A stretch of 64,000 nucleotides of DNA from JANMDN01 sp031376285 (GTDB taxonomy: Bacteria > Actinomycetota > Thermoleophilia > Miltoncostaeales > Miltoncostaeaceae), in NCBI GenBank assembly GCA_031376285.1, contig JANMDN010000068.1, positions 3,553-67,552 of the forward strand, in the 5' to 3' direction. Positions 19,408 through 28,754 of this stretch are shown piece after piece (position 1 is the stretch's first letter; each line of letters begins with the position of its first letter). Below the pieces are notes generated by a model that saw only the letters and a list, made by a program, of their open reading frames with translations, searched no databases and was not told the DNA's origin. The translations under genes were made by a program, and so were the position numbers.

Positions 19408-21924
19408 GTGGCGAAGGCCCTCATCATCTGCGAGAAACCCTCTGTGGCCACCGACGTGGCGGCAGCACTCCCCGGGAAGTTCTCTAAACGTGACGACTTC
19501 TTCGAGGGACCCGACTCCATCGTGGCCTTCGCGGTCGGGCATCTGGTCGAGCAGGTCGACCCGGACGCGTACGACCCGAAGTTCAAGAAGTGGCGCTACG
19601 AGGACCTCCCGATCGTTCCCGAGACCTTCAAGTATGAGGCCCGCGACGCCCGCGCCGCCAAGCAGCTGAAGGCCCTTCACAAGCTTATGGGGAGCGCCGA
19701 GATCGACCACTTCGTGAACGCCTGCGACGCGGGACGCGAAGGCGAACTGATCTTCAAGCTCATCCTCCAGACCGCCCCGAAGGCCGCGAAGTCAAAGCCC
19801 GTCGAGCGCGCATGGTTCTCGTCGATGACGAAGGCCGCGATCAAGGACGCCTTCGAGCACCTCCGAGACGACGCGCAGATGCGCCCACTTGAGGAAGCGG
19901 CGCGGGCCAGGAGCGAGGCGGACTGGCTCGTCGGCATGAACGCCACTCGCGCGGCGACCACCAAGGCGGGCTCTGCTCGCAAGGTGCTCTCACTTGGCCG
20001 GGTGCAGACGCCCACACTCGCGATGATCGTGCGACGCGATCTCGAGATCGACGCGTTCGTCCCAGAGGACTACTGGGAGGTCGAGGCGCAGTTCGCAGGC
20101 GGCGCGAGCACCTACCTCGGTCTCTGGCACGAGGGTTCGACGACACGCCTACTTGCCGCCGAGCCGGCCGAGGCAATTGTCGCGGCCACACGCGGAGTGA
20201 AGGGCACGGTCGAGTCGGTCGAGACGAAGCCCCAGACCGACCAGGCGCCACTCCTCTACGACCTGACGACCCTTCAGCGTGAGGCAAACAGCCGCTTCGG
20301 CTTCTCGGCCCAGCGAACGCTCTCGACCGCGCAGGCGCTCTACGACCAGCACAAGCTGCTGACCTATCCGAGGACGAACTCGCGCTATCTCACAACCGAG
20401 ATGATCGACGAGCTGAGGCCAACGGCCGCGCAGGTCGGCGCGGCGGGGCCGGAGTACGCCGACGCCGCCCGCTACGTCGTCAACCTCGACAAGCTGCCGC
20501 TCGGCCGCGTGGTGAACGACGCCAAAGTCGGCGACCACCACGCGATCATCCCCACCAACGCGGATCAGGGCCTCGGTGGCCTGAACCGCGACGAGCGTCG
20601 CCTATACGACATGGTCGCTCGACGCTTTCTGGCCGCGTTCCACCCGCCAGCGAAGCTTGAGCGCACGGTCGTCGAGACGCGGGTTGGCGACCACCTCTTC
20701 CGCAGCCGCGGCAAGGTGCTGATCGAAGCTGGATGGCGCGCCGTCTACGGCGACGAGGCCACGCCTCAAGCCGACGCGGCCCCTGACGAGGAACGTGATC
20801 AGTCCCTCCCGAAGCTCGCGGCGGGCGACGACGTCACGTGCACCGGCGTCTCCGCCCTTGCGAAGCGCACGAAGCCCCCGGGGCGTTACTCGGACAACAC
20901 ACTCCTTCGAGCCATGGAGACCGCGGGGAAGCTCGTCGAAGACGACGAGGTCGCGGATGCCATGAAGGACGCGGGCATCGGCACGCCCGCCACCCGCGCA
21001 GCAACGATCGAACGTCTGATCGACGCGGAGTACGTCGAGCGAGAAGGCCGAGGCCTGCGGGCGACCGAGAAGGCCGTCGGCCTTGTCACCATGCTCGGCG
21101 ACCACCTGCTGACAAGCCCCGAGCTGACCGGCCGCTGGGAGCAGCGCCTCAACCAGATCGAGCGCGGTGAAGAGCGCCACGCGGACTTCCGTCGCGAAAT
21201 CGAATCCTTCACCCGGGAGGTCGTCGAGTGGTTCGCCGATCGCACCCGCGATGACCTGCGCGTCGAGCGTCGCCCTCTTGCGCCGTGCCCCACGCCGGGG
21301 TGCGAGGGCACGATCGTCGAGTACCCGAAGAGCTACGGCTGCAACTCCTACACGTCGAAGGAGGAGACCGGCTGCGGGTACACGCTCTGGAAGCAGATGA
21401 ACGGCAAGGCGGTCTCCCGCGAAGAGGCACTCGAGCACATCGCCGCGGGTAGGTCGAGCAAGGATCTGGTGGTCGAGCGCGAGACGCTCGGGACGTGCCC
21501 GACGCCCGACTGCGGTGGCGACATCGTCGAACGCACAAAAAGCTACGGCTGCACGAGCTGGAAGAGCCGCACCGAGACCGGCTGCGGCTTTGTCATCTGG
21601 AAGAGGGTCCGTGGCCAGAAGGACGAGGTCGATGTCGAGACCGCCCGCCAGATGGTCGCCGACGGCACGACCAACGCGGCCGCGTCGCCGTCTTCAGAGC
21701 CGATCGGCCCGTGTCCGATCTGCGACGGGCAGATCAAGGAGAACAGCCGGGCCTACGGGTGTTCGAGCTGGAAGAGCCGGAAGAACACCGGTTGTGGTTT
21801 CGTGATCTGGAAGCGCGAGCGAGGCGGGCACGAAGTGTCCCGTGAGGAGGCCCTCGAGCGTCTTGAGGACGCTCGCAAGGAACGCGAAGCCGGCGAGACC
21901 GCCCCGGTCACCGCAGGTTCCTAG
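19408..21924 (+). CDS. topB: Type IA topoisomerase (TopB/TopIII-like) with three zinc repeats
   Basis: This is a DNA relaxing/decatenating enzyme of 838 residues. The N-terminal Toprim domain has IICEKPSVATDVAAAL and the acid motif ACDAGREGELIF (about residue 107). The catalytic Tyr is in KLLTYPRTNSRYLT (about 318). The start IICEKPSVA matches topoisomerase III rather than the main TopA. The C-terminus has three Cys-rich modules (about 628, 694 and 767) of the form CPxxxCxG...YGCxSxxSKxxTGCG-WK. Two of these have the pattern CPTPxCxG; the third is CPICDG. The GTG start lies 54 bases after the GH3 stop. Confidence 0.9.
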   Translation: MAKALIICEKPSVATDVAAALPGKFSKRDDFFEGPDSIVAFAVGHLVEQVDPDAYDPKFKKWRYEDLPIVPETFKYEARDARAAKQLKALHKLMGSAEIDHFVNACDAGREGELIFKLILQTAPKAAKSKPVERAWFSSMTKAAIKDAFEHLRDDAQMRPLEEAARARSEADWLVGMNATRAATTKAGSARKVLSLGRVQTPTLAMIVRRDLEIDAFVPEDYWEVEAQFAGGASTYLGLWHEGSTTRLLAAEPAEAIVAATRGVKGTVESVETKPQTDQAPLLYDLTTLQREANSRFGFSAQRTLSTAQALYDQHKLLTYPRTNSRYLTTEMIDELRPTAAQVGAAGPEYADAARYVVNLDKLPLGRVVNDAKVGDHHAIIPTNADQGLGGLNRDERRLYDMVARRFLAAFHPPAKLERTVVETRVGDHLFRSRGKVLIEAGWRAVYGDEATPQADAAPDEERDQSLPKLAAGDDVTCTGVSALAKRTKPPGRYSDNTLLRAMETAGKLVEDDEVADAMKDAGIGTPATRAATIERLIDAEYVEREGRGLRATEKAVGLVTMLGDHLLTSPELTGRWEQRLNQIERGEERHADFRREIESFTREVVEWFADRTRDDLRVERRPLAPCPTPGCEGTIVEYPKSYGCNSYTSKEETGCGYTLWKQMNGKAVSREEALEHIAAGRSSKDLVVERETLGTCPTPDCGGDIVERTKSYGCTSWKSRTETGCGFVIWKRVRGQKDEVDVETARQMVADGTTNAAASPSSEPIGPCPICDGQIKENSRAYGCSSWKSRKNTGCGFVIWKRERGGHEVSREEALERLEDARKEREAGETAPVTAGS

Positions 21925-22253
21925 CCTCAAGCTCGACCACGTCGGGCCGGGACCTTCGGTCCCATCATCACCACCTTCGCGCCACGAATAGCCACTATTG
22001 CAGGCAGTTCATGGATGACGAGCGTCGTCCTGAGCGCGAGCCGTGGCATCGCCCGCCCGCCGCTCGGGGCCAAGACCTATACCTCCGGTCAGTTGGGCCC
22101 ACTACCAAGGTGCAGGTTCTGTGCATATCGCGCAGATGGCGTGAGGTTGACGCGTTAGCACGACGCTAACTTCATCCATGCAACCACAACACACGTTCTG
22201 CCTCTGGCGCTGGGACGGCGCCAACGGGGGGCAAGCGAAAGGACACCACCGAA
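21925..22253. other. Intergenic region before the subtilase
   Basis: Small inverted repeats are visible. A GGGACC/GGTCCC hairpin around TTC lies near 21950-21964, an AATAG/CTATT repeat near 21987-21999, and GTTAGC/GCTAAC arms at 22154-22159 and 22165-22170. The last sits next to TTGACG (22147-22152), so it could be an operator over the subtilase promoter; no good -10 box is at standard spacing. A TGGCGC/GCGCCA hairpin follows near 22204-22222. No gene is seen. Confidence 0.4.
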
Positions 22254-24203
22254 ATGGGCATGGACGCCTCTCGTGGCCACGGACGGCCGCAAACCGACTC
22301 ACGTACGGATGGAGTCAGCTGGGCAACCCCTGAAGGCGTGACGTGGGGCACTCCCCGCGGCGTCACCTGGGCAACTCCCAACGGAGTGACCTGGGCAGTG
22401 CCGGCGCTTCGTGGCCTCGGCGCCGCGGCTGTGCTGGCAGCGCTCGGCATTGTCGCCCCTGGCGCGGCGATCGCAGCACCGCCATCGCTTGCACCAGGAA
22501 TGACGAGCGTGATCGTGCGTGAGAACTCCGGTGCCGGAGATGCCCCAGAGCGCGCGGTTGTCGCCCTCGGCGGCACCGTCGGTCGCCAGCTCTCGATCGT
22601 GAACGGCTTCGCCGCTACGGTGCCGAGCTCGGCAGTCGCCGGCCTCATGACCGCTGCCGGGATCGCTTCGGTGACCGATGACCAACGGCTCTCTCCGGCA
22701 GGACGGCGCTATGGGCGTGGAAGTCGCAAGAACCCAGGCGGCGTCGCAGACGACACCATGGGAGGGAACTACGAGGGAACCGACTACGACCCCTCGGTGG
22801 TCCCAACCTCGATGTACCGCGCCGAACGGCTGGCTGGAGGCACGAACTACTGGGCCGCCGGCTTCACCGGTGAAGGCGTCGGCGTTGCCCTGATCGACAC
22901 GGGGGTCACCCCGGTCAAGGGTCTCGACGCCCCGGGCAAGATCATCAACGGCCCGGACCTTTCGTTTGACTCGCAGGACCCCACTCGGACCTATCTCGAC
23001 GGATTCGGCCACGGGACCCACCTCGCCGGAATCATCGCCGGCAATGACCTGACCGGTAAAGGCGTCGGGACCTACCTCAAGAAGGCCAACTCGAACAAGT
23101 TCCTCGGCATGGCCCCTGACGCGCACATCGTGAACGTCAAGGTCGGCGACTCAAACGGCGTCACCGACGTCAGCCAGGTCATCGCCGCGATCGATTGGGT
23201 GGTCGCGCACAAGGACGACCCGGGTCTCAACATCAAGGCGATCGAACTCGCCTATGGCGTCGACAGCGCCCAGGATTACCGGATCGACCCGCTGACCTAC
23301 GCCGTCGAGCAGGCCTGGCGCAAGGGCGTGACGGTCGTCGTCGCGGCCGGTAACGGTGGCAAGGACGCCTCCGGTGAGGGCGCTGGGCTTCTGAGCCCCG
23401 CCAAGGACCCGTTCGTCCTCGCAGTCGGCGCACAGGACCCGAACGGCACGAACGACGCCGACAACGATTCTGTCGCCGCCTTCTCGAGCAGCGGCCGTGC
23501 CGACGGACGTCCTCCGGACCTCGTCGCTCCCGGGGTGTCGCTCCCAAGCCTTCGCGTGCCAGAATCAACCCTGGACCGCGAGCACGGTGGTGCCCGCGTC
23601 GGGATGCGTTTCCTCAAGGGTGGCGGGACATCCCAAGCATCGGCGCTCGTCGCTGGCGCGGTCGCGCTGATCGCTCAGCAGCGCCCGTCCATCTCGAGCG
23701 ACGCCGTGAAGGCGCTCATCCTCGAGAACGCCTCAGACATGAAGGGAGAGTCGGACCTCACCATGGGCGAGGGACGTCTGAACTTGGCGTCGATTCTCGA
23801 AAGCCCCGTGCCGGCTAAGCACGCGCAGCCTTGGGAGCAGGCGACGGGTACCGGATCACTTGACGCCGCCCGTGGCACCCACCGCGCCACCCTGGATGGC
23901 AAGCCGATCTCGGGTGAGGTCGACATCTTCGGCAAGGCGTTCGACTCGGCCGCGATGGCCAAGGCGATGGCAGACGGTACTGCCTGGACCGATGGAACCT
24001 GGAACGGATCCTCCTGGAGCGGTTCGAGCTGGAGCGGCTCCTCCTGGAGCGGATCGAGTTGGAGCGGATCGAGTTGGAGCGGATCAAGTTGGACCGGTTC
24101 GAGCTGGAGCGGTTCGAGCTGGAGCGGATCGAGCTGGAGTGGATCAAGTTGGAGCGGCTCCTCCTGGAGCGGATCGAGTTGGAGCGGTAGCAGCTGGTCC
24201 TAG
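22254..24203 (+). CDS. S8 subtilisin-like protease with N- and C-terminal repeats
   Basis: This secreted serine protease is 649 residues long. The order is: four 8-residue repeats (residues 20-51), a membrane/signal helix (about 54-76), an inhibitor-like prodomain, then the catalytic domain. The triad residues are Asp in VALIDTGVTP, His in GHGTHLAGIIAG and Ser in GGTSQASALVAGA. The extreme C-terminus is thirteen W-x-G-S-S repeats. Repeats placed before a signal helix are odd, because the start at ATG 22254 makes them cytoplasmic or an unusual signal region. The start has AAAGGA about 14 bases upstream. A terminator follows at 24228. Substrate and localisation are unknown. Confidence 0.9.
   Translation: MGMDASRGHGRPQTDSRTDGVSWATPEGVTWGTPRGVTWATPNGVTWAVPALRGLGAAAVLAALGIVAPGAAIAAPPSLAPGMTSVIVRENSGAGDAPERAVVALGGTVGRQLSIVNGFAATVPSSAVAGLMTAAGIASVTDDQRLSPAGRRYGRGSRKNPGGVADDTMGGNYEGTDYDPSVVPTSMYRAERLAGGTNYWAAGFTGEGVGVALIDTGVTPVKGLDAPGKIINGPDLSFDSQDPTRTYLDGFGHGTHLAGIIAGNDLTGKGVGTYLKKANSNKFLGMAPDAHIVNVKVGDSNGVTDVSQVIAAIDWVVAHKDDPGLNIKAIELAYGVDSAQDYRIDPLTYAVEQAWRKGVTVVVAAGNGGKDASGEGAGLLSPAKDPFVLAVGAQDPNGTNDADNDSVAAFSSSGRADGRPPDLVAPGVSLPSLRVPESTLDREHGGARVGMRFLKGGGTSQASALVAGAVALIAQQRPSISSDAVKALILENASDMKGESDLTMGEGRLNLASILESPVPAKHAQPWEQATGTGSLDAARGTHRATLDGKPISGEVDIFGKAFDSAAMAKAMADGTAWTDGTWNGSSWSGSSWSGSSWSGSSWSGSSWSGSSWTGSSWSGSSWSGSSWSGSSWSGSSWSGSSWSGSSWS
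22311..22406 (+). repeat. Four 24-bp repeats encoding GVTW-A/G-TP-x
   Basis: Four consecutive 24-base units encode GVSWATPE, GVTWGTPR, GVTWATPN and GVTWAVPA. They lie just upstream of the signal helix of the subtilase, so a repeat-bearing peptide precedes export. Confidence 0.8.
24000..24194 (+). repeat. Thirteen 15-bp repeats encoding W-S-G-S-S
   Basis: Tandem units of 15 bases encode Trp-(Ser/Asn/Thr)-Gly-Ser-Ser, followed by a terminal Trp-Ser and stop. Units differ mainly at silent positions, and several are identical, so the array is probably under slippage. It is inside the subtilase gene. Confidence 0.9.
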
Positions 24204-24227
24204 ACCCGCTGTAACCGAAGGTCCTTG

Positions 24228-24260
24228 GGGGGCGCAGCCCCGTGCGGCAGCGCCCCCTTT
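24228..24260 (+). terminator. Intrinsic terminator of the subtilase gene
   Basis: GGGGGCGC (24228-24235) pairs with GCGCCCCC (24250-24257) and is followed by TTT. It lies 25 bases after the stop codon. Confidence 0.65.
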
Positions 24261-24405
24261 CGCATTTGCAAGCGCGTGTCAGACACCTGCGCGTGTGACC
24301 TCAACGGTCCGGTTGATGGTGCTTCGGAGCTGAGCGGGGGTGCGGGTTCCGGGTTCGCCATGAGGGCCCTGCAAGCGGCGATGGCGGTGTCCGCGAGGGC
24401 CGCGG

Positions 24406-24990
<585 letters not shown>

Positions 24991-25319
24991 GCGTATCGTT
25001 TCTCCATTCTGTGAAGCGGCCGCCTTCGCGGTCTCCCTCGCGCCTGGCTCGATCTGACCAGCTTCGAGCGGTACGTCTGGTTCTCCTTCGTCGGCGCCGT
25101 CGCAACGGTCCGCTGTCCACCTGATCGGCGGTGTCGCCGGGGTGGCGCGACGCTCGTCCGGCTGACGCTGGCCGGGGTCGCGCTCGGTGCAAAGATGACG
25201 CGCAACGACGAGTGCGGCTCCTACGGGTTGCGACGGCGTGCGAGGATTCCGCCGTCAATCGTCGCCGAGCACGGCAATCGCCGCCGCTCGCGGCTCCACC
25301 ACGACGAGAAGGGACCTCC
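24991..25319. other. Intergenic region between divergent genes
   Basis: No clear gene, promoter hexamer pair or repeat could be supported in this 329-base gap. Short open frames are present on both strands but resemble nothing. Confidence 0.5.
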
Positions 25320-25988
25320 GTGGAGGCACTCGAAGCGATCCGCAAACGGCGAAGTGTTCGCCAGTACACCGACCAGCCCGTCGCCGATGAGGACATCGAT
25401 CGACTGCTGCGCCTCGCGCTCGTCGCGCCGACGGGTGGCATGGCCCAGGCCTGGAGCTTCATCGTCGTGCGCGAGCCCGACGTTCGCCTCAAGGTGGCAA
25501 ACCTCGTCATCGCCGGTGGCGGCCAGTACTTCTACATGATGCGGCCGCGGGCAGAGGCCGCGACCGACGCCCAGCACATGGAGTGGGCAAACGGCTACGC
25601 CGAACAAGCGATCGGCTCCTACCGAGACGTTCCCGCGTGGATCATCGGCCTCGTCGTACCGCGCAACACCTTCCCGGAAGCGCACCGCGCCCAGGAGCGC
25701 GTCGCCGACCTCGTGTCGATGGGCTTTGCGATGGAGAACCTCTACGTCGCGGCGCGCTCGATGGGACTCGGCACGGTTCCGACCGTGTTTCACTGGTTCG
25801 TCGAGGACACGTTCCGCGAACTCCTGCGCATTCCCGCCGAGCTGGAGATTCCGCTCATCACCCCCCTCGGCTACCCGAAGGCCTTCCCAGAGGGGCTGCC
25901 GCCTGCTCTCGCCGCCATCCGGCGCCCATGGCGAACACTCGTGCACGACGACACGTGGGGCAACCCGCGAGAGGCCCCAACGCGGTAG
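25320..25988 (+). CDS. Nitroreductase-family protein
   Basis: This is an FMN-dependent nitroreductase-fold protein of 222 residues. It starts with VEALEAIRKRRSVRQYTDQP and has RLALVAPTGGMAQAWSFIVV, both characteristic of FMN-binding residues. The C-terminal half has SMGFAMENLYVAARSMGLG, which covers the second cofactor contact, and ITPLGYPKAFPEGLPP. I chose GTG 25320, preceded by GAAGGGA, over longer frames. It is followed by a hairpin and then the riboswitch, so it is a separate unit. The substrate is unknown. Confidence 0.88.
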   Translation: MEALEAIRKRRSVRQYTDQPVADEDIDRLLRLALVAPTGGMAQAWSFIVVREPDVRLKVANLVIAGGGQYFYMMRPRAEAATDAQHMEWANGYAEQAIGSYRDVPAWIIGLVVPRNTFPEAHRAQERVADLVSMGFAMENLYVAARSMGLGTVPTVFHWFVEDTFRELLRIPAELEIPLITPLGYPKAFPEGLPPALAAIRRPWRTLVHDDTWGNPREAPTR

Positions 25989-25999
25989 CGGTCACGGTT

Positions 26000-26029
26000 G
26001 GCGGGTCGGCCTTCCTGCGCCGGCCCGCC
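26000..26029 (+). terminator. GC-rich hairpin after the nitroreductase gene
   Basis: GGCGGG (26000-26005) pairs with CCCGCC (26024-26029), with further inner pairing. There is no T-run, so termination is only inferred. Confidence 0.4.
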
Positions 26030-26050
26030 AGCGGTAGTGTCTAGAAGAGA

Positions 26051-26138
26051 TCAGGGGAGCTGCCACCGGGCGGCTGAGAGGAGGCGACTTGCGCCTCGAC
26101 CCTCCGAACCTGCCTGGGTAATGCCAGCGAAGGGAGTC
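26051..26138 (+). ncRNA. TPP riboswitch (THI element)
   Basis: The aptamer cores are visible: GGGGAGC at 26054-26060, GGCTGAGAGG at about 26072-26081, GACCCTCCGAACCTG at 26098-26112 and TGGGTAATGCCAGCG at 26115-26129, then AAGGGAG. Thiamine pyrophosphate binding in this class turns off thiamine synthesis or uptake genes. The ABC transporter gene follows without a terminator-like hairpin in between. The ribosome-site-like AGGGAG at 26131-26136 closes the element, which suggests translational control. Confidence 0.93.
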
Positions 26139-26933
26139 ATCATCAGTCAGGACCGCATTTCGCAGCGAGCGCCGCACCTGCGCTTGGCCAGCCGTGTTTG
26201 GCCACCCGCGCTTGTCGTCGCGGCGGTCGGGCTCGCTTGGGAGCTGGGCGTGCGCTTGAACGATGTCGCTCCGAGCGTTCTTCCGAGCCCGTCGCACGTC
26301 GCCCGTGCCGCGTGGCAGGAGCGTCACCGGTTGCTCGTCGACTCGTGGGTCACCGGGCGAGAGTCTGTCCTCGGTCTGGGGCTCGCCCTCCTCGTTGCGA
26401 TCGCCATCGCCCTTGTCCTCGATCGGTCCGCCGCGATCCGGCGCAGCATCGAGCCACTCCTCGTCGCCTCGCAGGTGCTCCCGATCGTCGCGATCGCTCC
26501 CCTTGTCATTCTCTGGTTTGACTTCGGTCTCATCGGCAAGGTGTTGACGGTCGCGCTCTACACCTTCTTTCCCATCGCGGTCGGTCTTGGCCGTGGCCTG
26601 CGCGCGGCCGACCCGACCGCCGAGGCGCTCATCCGAACGATGGGAGGCACGCGCGGTGACGTCCTTCGCCGAGTACGTATCCCGAGCGCACTCCCGTCGA
26701 CCTTCACGGGCCTGCGTCTGGCCGCGACGTACGCGGTCGTTGCAGCCGTGATCTCGGAGTTTCTCGGCGCCTTCGACGGCCTGGGTATCACGATGCAGGA
26801 GGCACGCGGCTCGTACCAAACCGACCTCCTGTTCGCGTCCGTCGGGGCCACGTTCGTCCTCACCATGGCCCTCGTCTCGGTCGTCTCGGTCGTCGAGTGG
26901 TACGCGGCCCCGTGGGCGCGGGTGACCAGGTGA
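26121..26933 (+). CDS. ABC transporter permease, thiamine-precursor type
   Basis: This membrane subunit has about six helices and 270 residues if it starts at ATG 26121. It has the cytoplasmic EAA-type loop ADPTAEALIRTMGGTRGDV. Close similarity to nitrate/taurine/thiamine-precursor permeases plus the TPP riboswitch point to HMP or thiamine-precursor uptake. The ATG at 26121 lies inside the conserved aptamer strand, which is unlikely for a real start. Alternatives in frame are TTG 26184 or non-standard ATC codons at 26139/26142 placed after AGGGAG. The stop overlaps the ATPase start (GTGA). Confidence 0.85.
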   Translation: MPAKGVIISQDRISQRAPHLRLASRVWPPALVVAAVGLAWELGVRLNDVAPSVLPSPSHVARAAWQERHRLLVDSWVTGRESVLGLGLALLVAIAIALVLDRSAAIRRSIEPLLVASQVLPIVAIAPLVILWFDFGLIGKVLTVALYTFFPIAVGLGRGLRAADPTAEALIRTMGGTRGDVLRRVRIPSALPSTFTGLRLAATYAVVAAVISEFLGAFDGLGITMQEARGSYQTDLLFASVGATFVLTMALVSVVSVVEWYAAPWARVTR

Positions 26934-27721
26934 CCGCCGCGTTACAGCTCCGCGGTATCCGCCACGGCTTCGACGCCGTGCCGGTGCTCGACCACGTCGA
27001 CCTCAGCGTTAGGTGCGGCGAGACGGTCTGCATCATCGGCCCGAGCGGATGTGGCAAGAGCACGCTCCTCCAGATCGGGGCCGGTCTCCTCGTCCCGAGT
27101 GAGGGATCGGTCGTGCTTGACGGCCTGGCCATCACCGGGCGGCCGGGCTCGGTTGCGTTCATGCCGCAGAACGACCTCCTGTTCCCCTGGAGAAGCGCCG
27201 CGGGCAACGTCGCAACCGCGCTCGAGATCCAGGGGACATCGCGCGGGGAGGCGCTGGCGCAGGCGGAGCGCCTACTCGGGTCGGTCGGCCTCGGCGCGAT
27301 CGCACCTGATGACGTGCGCAGGTTGTCTGGTGGGATGCGCCAGCGCGTTGCCTTCGTGCGAACCCTCGCCCAGCACCGGCCGGCAATGTTCCTCGACGAG
27401 CCCTTCGGCGCGCTCGATCAGCTCACTCGGGCCAGCCTGCACCAGTGGTTTCGCGACACCACCCGCACCCGCCCAGCTGCGGTCGTCATCGTCACACACG
27501 ATCCCGGTGAGGCGGTGATGCTCGGCGACCGTGTGATCGTGATGACGCCCCAACCCGGCCGGATCGGCGCGGTCATCGACGTCGAGCTGCCTGAGGATCG
27601 CGCCTCTGCCCTGGTTCACTCCGACACGTTCGTCGCGATCGAGCGAGACGTCCGACGGGCGCTCGCGACCCGCGCAAGCGCACCTTCACACCAACACTCA
27701 ACGACCGAGGTCCCTTCCTGA
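26930..27721 (+). CDS. ABC transporter ATPase, thiamine-precursor type
   Basis: This is an energy-coupling ATPase. It has Walker A IIGPSGCGKSTLLQIG, a Q-loop with FMPQNDLLFPW, signature RRLSGGMRQRVAFVRTLA, Walker B FLDEPFGALDQ and the switch His in VIVTHDPGEAV. I start it at GTG 26930, which overlaps the permease stop by four bases (GTGA). The longer frame from 26897 would overlap by 37 bases and add no domain. The product is 263 residues. It shares the riboswitch with its neighbours. Confidence 0.93.
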   Translation: MTAALQLRGIRHGFDAVPVLDHVDLSVRCGETVCIIGPSGCGKSTLLQIGAGLLVPSEGSVVLDGLAITGRPGSVAFMPQNDLLFPWRSAAGNVATALEIQGTSRGEALAQAERLLGSVGLGAIAPDDVRRLSGGMRQRVAFVRTLAQHRPAMFLDEPFGALDQLTRASLHQWFRDTTRTRPAAVVIVTHDPGEAVMLGDRVIVMTPQPGRIGAVIDVELPEDRASALVHSDTFVAIERDVRRALATRASAPSHQHSTTEVPS

Positions 27722-28749
27722 TGCCGAGACGCCCTGTCATTGCCGCGATCCTCGCCGCCGTAGCCCTCGCCGCCGGGTGTGGAGGGTCAACGAGCGCCCC
27801 ACAGGCCGCACCGGTGAGCGACCTTCGCATCGCACTCGACTGGGTACCGAACACCAACCACGCTGGTATCTACGTCGCGAAGGCCAAGGGACTCTTCGAA
27901 CGGGAGCGCATTCGTCTCCGGATCCTGCCCTACAGCGGCGCAAATCCCGAGGTGCTCGTGGCCCAAGGAAAGGCCGACCTCGGGGTCTCGTTCGCCCCGT
28001 CCCTTGCCGTGTCGCGTGCGGCGGGCATCCCGATTCGGGCCGTCGCCGCGATCATCCCCGAGAACCAAGAGGCCCTCGCGGTGCTGGCCTCGTCGAAGGT
28101 GCGACGCCCAGCCGACCTCACCGGTGCGACGTCCTATCTTGGCTTTGGTCTCCCCTCAGAGGCCCCCGTCATGGCGGCGGTCATCCGAGCCGATGGAGGG
28201 CGACCGACGTTCCGGACCGCCGTCCTGCAGACCGCCGCCTACGAGGCGCTTTACCAGGGCAAGGGCGACTTCTCCCAGGTCTTCCAAGCATGGGAACCGA
28301 TCGAAGCACGACTCCGTACGCCGTCTGTGCGTCTGCGGCTCTTTCCGGTGCGGAACTACCTCGGCCCGGAAGGGAACTGGCCGAGCGTCGTGCTTGTCGC
28401 GTCTGATACCGCCATCAACGAACGCGCCGACGTCCTTCGCCGCGGGCTTCGGGCCTTGTCTGAGGGCTACACCTTTGCCTCAACGAGTCCCGACGATGCC
28501 TCTCGCATACTCGAGCAGGCCGACACCGCTCTCGGGCGAAAACCCGAGCTGGTTCGCCAGAGCATGCGCGTTCTGGCCCCCACCCTCGTGCCCCCGGGCT
28601 CGGCCTGGGGTCAGATGAATCGCGAACAGTTCGTCGGAATCACGAACATCCTGGCCACCGCGGGCGCCCTGAAGGACCGGAGTCGCCGGACGCTCCCGTC
28701 CCTCGATCCGGGTTCGCTCTTCACGAACCGCCTGCTCCCGACCGACTGA
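27721..28749 (+). CDS. Substrate-binding lipoprotein, NMT1/THI5-like
   Basis: This is a solute-binding lipoprotein of 342 residues. The signal peptide ends in the lipobox LAAGC (Cys about 20). The body starts with LRIALDWVPNTNHAGIYVAK and has VLVAQGKADLGVSFAPSLA, the pattern of THI5/NMT1-type proteins that bind pyrimidine precursors of thiamine. Its ATG overlaps the ATPase stop (TGATG). Together with the permease and ATPase and under a TPP riboswitch, I infer uptake of HMP-type thiamine precursors; the exact ligand is not proven. Confidence 0.9.
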   Translation: MPRRPVIAAILAAVALAAGCGGSTSAPQAAPVSDLRIALDWVPNTNHAGIYVAKAKGLFERERIRLRILPYSGANPEVLVAQGKADLGVSFAPSLAVSRAAGIPIRAVAAIIPENQEALAVLASSKVRRPADLTGATSYLGFGLPSEAPVMAAVIRADGGRPTFRTAVLQTAAYEALYQGKGDFSQVFQAWEPIEARLRTPSVRLRLFPVRNYLGPEGNWPSVVLVASDTAINERADVLRRGLRALSEGYTFASTSPDDASRILEQADTALGRKPELVRQSMRVLAPTLVPPGSAWGQMNREQFVGITNILATAGALKDRSRRTLPSLDPGSLFTNRLLPTD

Positions 28750-28754
28750 ACACG

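Noticed and set aside
22311..22406. Direct repeats as a plasmid-type iteron
   Set aside because: They are in-frame 24-base codon repeats with silent differences, so they are coding.
24000..24194. CRISPR-like tandem array
   Set aside because: Units are 15 bases with no unique spacers and read in frame as W-S-G-S-S inside a protease gene.
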